From Bipolaris cookei (Eukaryota; Ascomycota; Dothideomycetes; Pleosporales; Pleosporaceae), in contig NRSV01000040.1 of assembly GCA_002286855.1 (NCBI GenBank), positions 188,071-252,070 of the forward strand: a DNA stretch of 64,000 nt. Reading direction: 5' to 3'. Both the position numbers and the translations under genes were made by a program. Below, piece by piece: positions 58,101 to 64,000 of the stretch. Under the pieces are notes generated by a model that saw only the letters and a program-made list of their open reading frames with translations, had not been told where the DNA came from and made no database searches. Positions within the stretch are counted from its first letter, which is position 1; every line of letters begins with the position of its first letter.

Positions 58101-58708
58101 AAGAAGAAATTCTGCCAATTGTCAAGAAGCCCGAGGTTACTGGTCCTGGTGTGGCTAAGACTGCTGAAGGAACTGCACCTGCTGCTGAAGTCGAGGATCA
58201 ACCGCACTGGATGAAGCTACTCAACAGCAAGATTGTTGTCAATAAGACCGAACGCCCTGAGGCTGCTGCGACTGGCAAGCCGATGAGTGCAAGGGAGAGG
58301 GCGATGGCCGCTGCCTCCAAGGTCGACGGTAGGCTCAGCAAGAAGGGCATGATCCACGCGGGCCAGCCCATCGACAATAAGGGTCCTGATGCCGGTCTCT
58401 ACCATTCGACTATTGAGATCAACGACTTCCCCCAGAAAGCTCGATGGGCCGTCACCAATCGAACCAATGTAGCCAAGATTCTGGATCAGACTGGTGTCTC
58501 GATTACGACAAAGGGCAACTTTTACCCACCTGGCAAGCAGCCTGGTGAGAATGATCTTCCCAAGCTGTACATTCTGGTTGAAGGAGATACAGAGAACATT
58601 GTCACACAGGCTATGATGGAACTCACCCGCCTCCTGCGCGAAGGCACAATTGCGGCAGAAGATGCATCTACGACTCGTACCGCCACTGGTCGATACAGTG
58701 TTGTTTGA
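55185..58708 (+). CDS. PRP5: Prp5-type DEAD-box RNA helicase (spliceosome)
   Basis: Two exons, 55185-57723 and 57783-58708, give 1154 aa. The N-terminus is an RS/RD-repeat region (RDRDRRGDRYSGESRFRDDR and similar) to about residue 125. Charged linkers with acidic patches follow, and the DPLDAFM motif (DEIDPLDAFMADL) that Prp5 uses in branch-site recognition. The helicase core has the Q motif (PTSIQAQAAP), AKTGSGKT near residue 555, PTRELSLQI, GTPGRLIDL, DEAD near 670, SAT, VLIFTERQETAEDLL, ATSVAARGLDVPG and HRCGRTGRAG. The last motif is reached through the single intron. The C-terminal extension carries a KH-like end seen in fungal Prp5. It acts in the nucleus in pre-spliceosome formation, joining U1 and U2 snRNPs. 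Confidence 0.93.
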
Positions 58709-60242
58709 GAGTCTTCCACCTATTAAGAATCTTCTTGCATGCACACCCTTTTTCCTACACGATTTCCACAGCTGTCACACTGCCATTACGATTGTCAGAC
58801 ATTGTTGCGGCTCTATTGTTTTTTGCTAAGGACTGGTGGGGACGGACATTGCATTTGGAAATGGAATTGGACATTTGAACAAAGCGCACGCTTTCAGAGC
58901 ATTCAAATGGGGTTTCAGCAACCAGGATCCTAGGATCCTCTTCAAAAAGTGAGTGTGGGTCCAATGTCGACTCACTCTCTTCTTTGATTTACACCACCTC
59001 GTCGCAGGTCTATTTTGAGCTTCAGCCTCCTTCTTCCCGTTTCACTGATCGCGTCATAGCCGGGTTCTATGGGAACGGCGTCTTTTGTACATTAAGAAAA
59101 TAAAGCTTGCGCCTGCATTTCGGTTATCTGCATAGTAGCAACAGCTATGAGAGAAAGGGCAGCAGGTTCTCAATTCTACGTTGGGGTGAGGCTACCTTTG
59201 CATGGACCCACACAATCTGAGTATCTTTTTAAAGAATGCATGTAAATTGAAACTAGAATAATTCTCTGCAACAAATGCATATTTGTCGAATTCTCTTTGC
59301 CGCTACAACGTCTGGTCATGTCGTTGAGTCCCCATCTCTACCGCACTCAAGGTATTTGGTATCACAAACTCCCCAAGAAACCACCGTCACACACTTTAGA
59401 TTGTGCAAGAAGCCTCTTCCCGTCCGCACATATCTGCAACCCATTCCATAACCCACAATGACACCTCTCGCGTGGCCACCGGCCCTTGCTGCTGTCCACC
59501 GATACCCATTTATATCCTCTCCTTTCACGACCGACGAATCGGAAGCGTACCAGTCGACACTATGCCTTTTGCAGCAAACACAGCCAATATGCATGCATAC
59601 CAGCGAACAAGCCCTAGCTAGAGAAGTTAAAATTCTGCATGCAGTAAGCTTCCACAAGCCGTTTTGTTTGTTCCAGGGGTGGCGGAGCCAAAATATGCCA
59701 CATGAAGGCGTGTGTGCAGGGATGGCTGAAAAATTGACTACCACCTGCGAAGGCGAGGGGAGGCGGGAAGCGAGAAAAACAAATGTACCTCAGGACACCA
59801 TGCGTGCGGTAAAGCGCGTGAATTGGCCACGTTGGGTGCTTGTTTGTTGTCTTGCTTTGCGGCACATGCATGGACCACGCCACCATAGCCCTGGTCCCTA
59901 GGCTGGATCTGAATATCCCTTTGCCAAGTGGGTTTTGCTTCGTGCGTAAGTTAAGGCGTTGGGGGGGGGGGGGGGCTGAGGTTCCTTCACCCCAATTTTG
60001 GGGCCAAGATGAACAGGAAGATGAAGGGGACATGGTGGAGGCGTATGGGGAAAAGTTTAATTTCGCGGCCACGCGGGCACGTTGAATGGTGGTTGGTGGG
60101 TTGTGGGGATTTAGACCAGCCACGAAAAGAAGGGTTTTCTTCGGCTATACTGTATGATTTGTGTGTCCTGCAGAAGCCTTGTCTTATCGAGCTTCTAGAA
60201 TCTTGAATGTGCTGATTGCGGGAGAAGGAGTTCTTTTCTGGT
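58709..60242. other. 1.5 kb interval, no gene seen; contains a G15 run
   Basis: Between PRP5 and PSF1. Open frames are short and unconserved. A run of 15 G lies at 59961-59975 on the plus strand. Nothing else stands out. Confidence 0.55.
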
Positions 60243-61039
60243 TTAGCTCAGGCGTTGGAGGTATCCCTGTGCGATCAAGCGTTCGACATCACCTTGGCGG
60301 ACGTAGAATTGGGAGTTTTTGGTCAGAGTTATTGAACTGTAAAATTAAATTGGTTGGTTAGCTTATTAGTTTTTGTTCCTGCCGTGCTTCGGCATGCCGA
60401 AGTTCATCAAGGGGTGATTATACGTACCCGTACTCGGTTTGTATCTCACCGGCATCCTTGAGCACTCGGACATCAATGAAGAGGTCGCGTGGCGGCTCCA
60501 GGCTACCTGTTAGATCGATATCCGTCCATTGACCCTTGTATGCCGCAAGAAGGTCGCTGTACTGTCTGACGTATTCCTCCTCTTCTGGGCTCAGACTACT
60601 CTCCTCTCTTCCGCCCCCGGTACCTAGGGCGCTTCCCCTCGCGGCTTCAGCGGCGTGGTCTTTGCTACCCTGTTGCTCGAGCACATCAATTCCCTCCCAA
60701 CAATACTCTTCCAACTTATCACTGCGGACCCGGTGGTAGGCTAATAGACATCGCTTGTTGCGGCGCATGCAGAGGTGGTTGACAAGGAGTGCGCAAGCAG
60801 TTTCGGGTGAGGCACTGGGATTGAAGGAGCCACTGTAAGGAGCGAGAATAGAGGACACGTCCTTATCCAGGTCGCGTACTTCGCGTACAATAGAGCGTGT
60901 AAGTTCCGAGGCGTAGGGCGGGAGGTGAGGAAGGGCGAGGGTGCGCTTTGCGTTTTGGACCTGGCTTTTTCTTAGACATGACCAATTTATGAGGTACCAA
61001 GGGTATCACTACCAGCTTACTCGCTGCTTCGCCGTACAT
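60243..61039 (-). CDS. PSF1: GINS complex subunit Psf1
   Basis: Three exons, 61039-61013, 60960-60428 and 60336-60243, give 217 aa. The start MYGEAASKL joins to VQNAKRTLALPHLPPYASEL, the classic Psf1 N-terminus. Next comes ALLVNHLCMRRNKRCLLAYH with RVRSDKLEEYCWEG, and at the C-terminus the B domain: PRDLFIDVRVLKDAGEIQTE, YGSITLTKNSQFYVRQGDVE and RLIAQGYLQRLS. An acidic, Gly-rich loop (GSALGTGGGREESSLSPEEE) is inserted between the A and B domains, as in many fungi. GINS binds Cdc45 and Mcm2-7 to make the replicative CMG helicase. The first exon is only nine codons; its donor is GTAGTG. Confidence 0.93.
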
Positions 61040-61793
61040 GACTGAGGTATGTGTGTGTGCTGTTCGTCAGTTTGGGATATCGTGAATAACGGCGACTTTT
61101 TGCCCAGGGTGTTATGCTATATTCCAGTTGTACGAAGAGCAGCTCTTGTCAGGCTTATGGCAATCCCGCTAGTAGTGTAGGAGCAGGTTTCTAGATTGCC
61201 ATGAAGAATGCATCTATACTAGCATGCCATGAGGAACTGTTCAATTCGTGGATGGTTGCCCGACCCCTCATTGGCAGAAGAGCAAGGCGCGTCCGCGTTG
61301 AAGACAGGGGTGCATGGGTGGGGCAGAGACGGCAATAACAGGTCTTGGCATTGTCAAGTCCAACCTCACTCTTCTGGCAATCCCTTGCACACCACCATCT
61401 ACCCATGCACCCTCACTCGCCAAACTCTACACATGCCACCTGGAACGATGCGCGTCATTGGTATCATCACACACCATTCCGCCCGAATATTTTCGGCAAT
61501 CGCGGCATCACGTTCATAGCATTGAGCAAAGAGTGGCTGCAGGAACATGCAAAGTTCTACTGGCTCTTTTCTATCTACCCATAGCCAAACCGTATCTAAT
61601 ATGCCCCAATTTCCCGAGCTTTTAACAAGAAGACGCCATGCATGCTACTAGCGGTGTACGTAAGAGTGCACCGGGCGTCATTCCAACCCAACCAAGAGAA
61701 TGGGTATCACCGCGTGAAAGCTGAATCGTACACCATACTGCATAGAAACAACCAAACCACTCATACAGACATAAGCTAAAATACCTTAAATCA
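61040..61793. other. Intergenic, no gene seen
   Basis: Promoter side of PSF1 and 3' flank of the HMG-box gene. Open frames are short and overlap on both strands without protein-like features. Confidence 0.55.
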
Positions 61794-63426
61794 TTACTCG
61801 CCCACCCATTTGTCGAACTCAGACTCTTGCTCCAAAGACACCATGGTCGGATCAGGTTGCCAAACTTGATACTCGTCATGCGGACGATCCAGCAAGTTGT
61901 CGAGGTCGTGATACGATAGCGCTTCTTGCATGCTGATCTGGTTGTTTCGGAAGTCGTTGGTTTGGAGAGATGCTGGATCAACATCGGACTGACTGCCTCC
62001 ATACGCCAATAGCATCGGATCCAACTGTCCCTCGTCAAACGGCGTTCTCACATGTGGATGGAGCTGTTGGAGCAAGTCGTCCGCGCTGCCCCCAGGCAAG
62101 CCAAGCATCGACGGGTTCGATTGGAAATGGTTGGAAAACGTCGGGGTAATCACCGGCTTCATATGCATGTCGTCTGTATAGTTCGGGCTCATATGCATGT
62201 TCGAATATGGTGCAGAGTGGTAAGGCCGGTTGTAGAGATCGTTGTGGCTCACCAGCATAGGTCGTCCTTCATTCGTCATTTCCCATGAGGATCTGTTAAA
62301 ACTGTTCGCGTTTGGTCCGAATGCTCCATCAAGGTATTCTGCGCCAATCCCACTTGATGGGTAACTGATCGAGCGTTCGATGCGTCTAGTTTGCCGAGGG
62401 CGTAACCTTCCCGCACCTGGGGCCCTCTCGGTATCGTCCAAGTCGCTTGGTTCTTCATCATCTGACCATTCACTCCTTCGCTTCCGAGCTGGAGTGGCCG
62501 TCTTGCTTGGTGAAAACTTGTATGTCGGATGCGCGTTCTGGTGGTTGATTCTTTCGAGCTTTGCATATTCGCTGTAGAGGTCGCGGATTTCTGGCGGCTC
62601 AAGAGGCCAACTTTCCCCGGCTACCGACGACACAACTTGATGGTTGTTTTGCAAGCACCATGACTTGGCTCTTTCTGCGAATGCCGATCTGTACAGCATG
62701 AACGAGTTCATTGGACGAGCAATGTATCCGTTCCGCTTTTCTGCTTCTCGCCTTCGAACATCCGCTGGCCTATTCACCCACTCCTCCATGTTCTTGATCG
62801 GGATATTATGCAGCTCTTTCGTTAGTATACTCAACGGCGCAGTCAGCTTGGGTATTTTCTGCTTGTCTCCCTTTGCTGTTTTCGCTTTCCTGGATTTTGG
62901 TATCGCTTTTGGCCTTAGGCTTATTTGAGTTTCTTTTGAAGATGTGGATGCGGTCATTGTTCTTCTGTTGCGGGTCGCTGCACGACTAGATTCATCGCCG
63001 TTGGCAGATCTTGGTGTTGGCGGAGAGAACAAGACTTGATCGTTCTATTACCCATCAGCCATGTCGCCACTGACTCTGCCTGAGACTCACTTACCGACAT
63101 GCGGCCACACGAGCCGTTGGGATAAAACTCTGTCGGCGGTCCATAACCGTCCTGGGGATTGGTCAACATTTTGATGAGCATGAGAATGCAGGTCTGCTCA
63201 CGTATTGTAGATCTAGTTCAAGCCCACGAATGTGGTCGTCGGCATGTGATGTATGCGAAGGGATGCCTTGATGCGCCACAGAGCTTGGGGAACCATACCA
63301 TGCCTCACCGAATGGACGTCCGCGGTCTGCGTTGTATTCGGCAACTTGATGAAGCCCGACTTGGTACTCTGACCCAGCATTCGGCGGGGTGGGAGGATGT
63401 TGTTGGATGAGCAAATCACCCCTCAT
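61794..63426 (-). CDS. HMG-box transcription factor of the Ste11/FMF-1 type
   Basis: Three exons, 63426-63202, 63151-63095 and 63044-61794, give 510 aa. The HMG box, at roughly residues 195-270, begins YIARPMNSFMLYRSAFAERA, continues with NNHQVVSSVAGESW, and ends HPTYKFSPSK. The ARPMNSFMLYR and NHQVVS blocks place it with sequence-specific HMG proteins of the fungal Ste11/FMF-1/PaHMG5 group rather than with histone-like HMGB proteins. A basic segment (TPARKRRSEWSDDEE) and a Met/His/Asn-rich C-terminus follow. Relatives control sexual development and mating-type gene expression. MAT1-2-1 is an alternative, but the box fits Ste11 better and no MAT-locus neighbours are present. Confidence 0.75.
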
Positions 63427-64000
63427 CGTAACGAGAATCAGCGCACAATGGAGTTGGTCGCTGCGACAGTGGAGATTGCGGGCGGACGCGTTGTTCTCTC
63501 TACCGCTTTGTCTTCGCCTCTTGACTCAGTGCCTTACCAGAAGTGACTGCGATGAGTTTTCAAGGTGACAATCTAGTAGCAGGTCGAAAATATGTCTCTG
63601 CACTGCAGCCGAAGTGTCTCAGCAACTGAGGACGGCGGCTGAGACGTCGTCTCTGATTTCTGGTCTTGTATTTCTCAAGGTCCCTCCAGCCAAAGAATCG
63701 TGTTGCAAATGTGTTGCTGCATATAAGTCAGTAATTACAGCTAATATCTTGCTTCATGTTAGGTTTGCTGTGTCGCGACGGTGCATAGCAGTCCGCAAAG
63801 CGTTCAGGGGACGAACCTATTGCAGTTATCCGTTTTTCACCGGCTCCAATACTCTAGTATGTACACAAGCAAATCTAACAATTACAGAATGCCAAATCGT
63901 AGGAAAGGTGTGCAACTAGAGTACCGGAGTTGTGTTTTCCTGGTCTGTTACTCTTTGCGGTGATGGCGAAGCTAGAACAGGGCGTGAAGGGCGGGTCAAC
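63427..64000. other. Upstream region of the HMG-box gene, no gene seen
   Basis: No convincing coding frame up to the window edge. It probably holds the promoter and leader of the HMG-box gene. Confidence 0.55.

Noticed and set aside
61794..63426. Mating-type locus (MAT1-2 idiomorph).
   Set aside because: The HMG box reads like Ste11/FMF-1 proteins, the protein is too long for a typical MAT1-2-1, and the neighbour is PSF1, not the usual MAT flanks.
1..64000. CRISPR arrays, bacterial operons, riboswitches.
   Set aside because: Intron-rich fungal genes throughout; no regularly spaced repeats and no bacterial-type signals were seen.

Overview
The window is nuclear DNA of a filamentous ascomycete, most likely a dothideomycete of the Pleosporales type (the class is inference). 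The signs are densely packed genes on both strands, many 45-60 nt GT-AG introns, a nuclear tRNA with an anticodon-loop intron, fungal-only gene families (Tma20, Iec1-like, Ste11-type HMG factor), and Fot1/pogo-like DNA transposons carrying mutations like those left by RIP. I annotated exon by exon: each junction was checked for GT..AG and for reading-frame phase. All CDS spans below include introns and the stop codon.

Layout. 0-10 kb: 3' end of TIM54, SGT2, TMA20, an omega-type GST, a gene of unknown function that may be fused to that GST, eIF3h, and a large protein with an HExxH motif. 11.3-13.2 kb: first degenerate pogo-like transposon. 13.9-18.1 kb: RPA43, a DUF423-type membrane protein, a cytochrome P450. 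18.1-21.1 kb: gene-poor. 21-27 kb: a four-helix membrane protein, an Iec1-like zinc-finger protein, a pyridoxal-reductase-like aldo-keto reductase, an alkaline ceramidase. 27.4 kb: tRNA-Pro(AGG). 27.5-29.5 kb: gene-poor. 29.5-38.8 kb: a sugar transporter, a VPS9-ankyrin-PX protein resembling yeast Vrl1, a secreted FAD-linked oxidase. 40-42 kb: F-box protein. 42.6-46.4 kb: a second pogo-like element with a third one nested inside it. 46.5-49.8 kb: Tsc10-type reductase and a decayed WSC-domain gene. 50.3-58.7 kb: SAS10, ERB1 and PRP5. 60.2-63.4 kb: PSF1 and an HMG-box regulator.

Most genes are core housekeeping: protein targeting (TIM54, SGT2), ribosome synthesis and translation (RPA43, SAS10, ERB1, TMA20, eIF3h), splicing (PRP5), replication (PSF1), sphingolipid metabolism (TSC10, ceramidase) and endosomal traffic. 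Accessory genes (P450, AKR, sugar transporter, FAD oxidase, GST) are scattered. There is no PKS, NRPS or terpene synthase, so I do not call a metabolite cluster. The most notable points are the nested transposon pair with a clean TA target duplication, transition-only decay of the transposases, the possible GST fusion, and the VPS9-ANK-PX protein with a BAR-like tail.

Shorter gene-free stretches in which I see nothing beyond ordinary promoter or 3' sequence: 480-862, 2065-2377, 3156-3550, 8089-8494, 21847-22286, 27035-27437, 31411-31753, 49762-50253. The interval 6332-6832 holds only a short TATG/TACG-type microsatellite at about 6438-6476.
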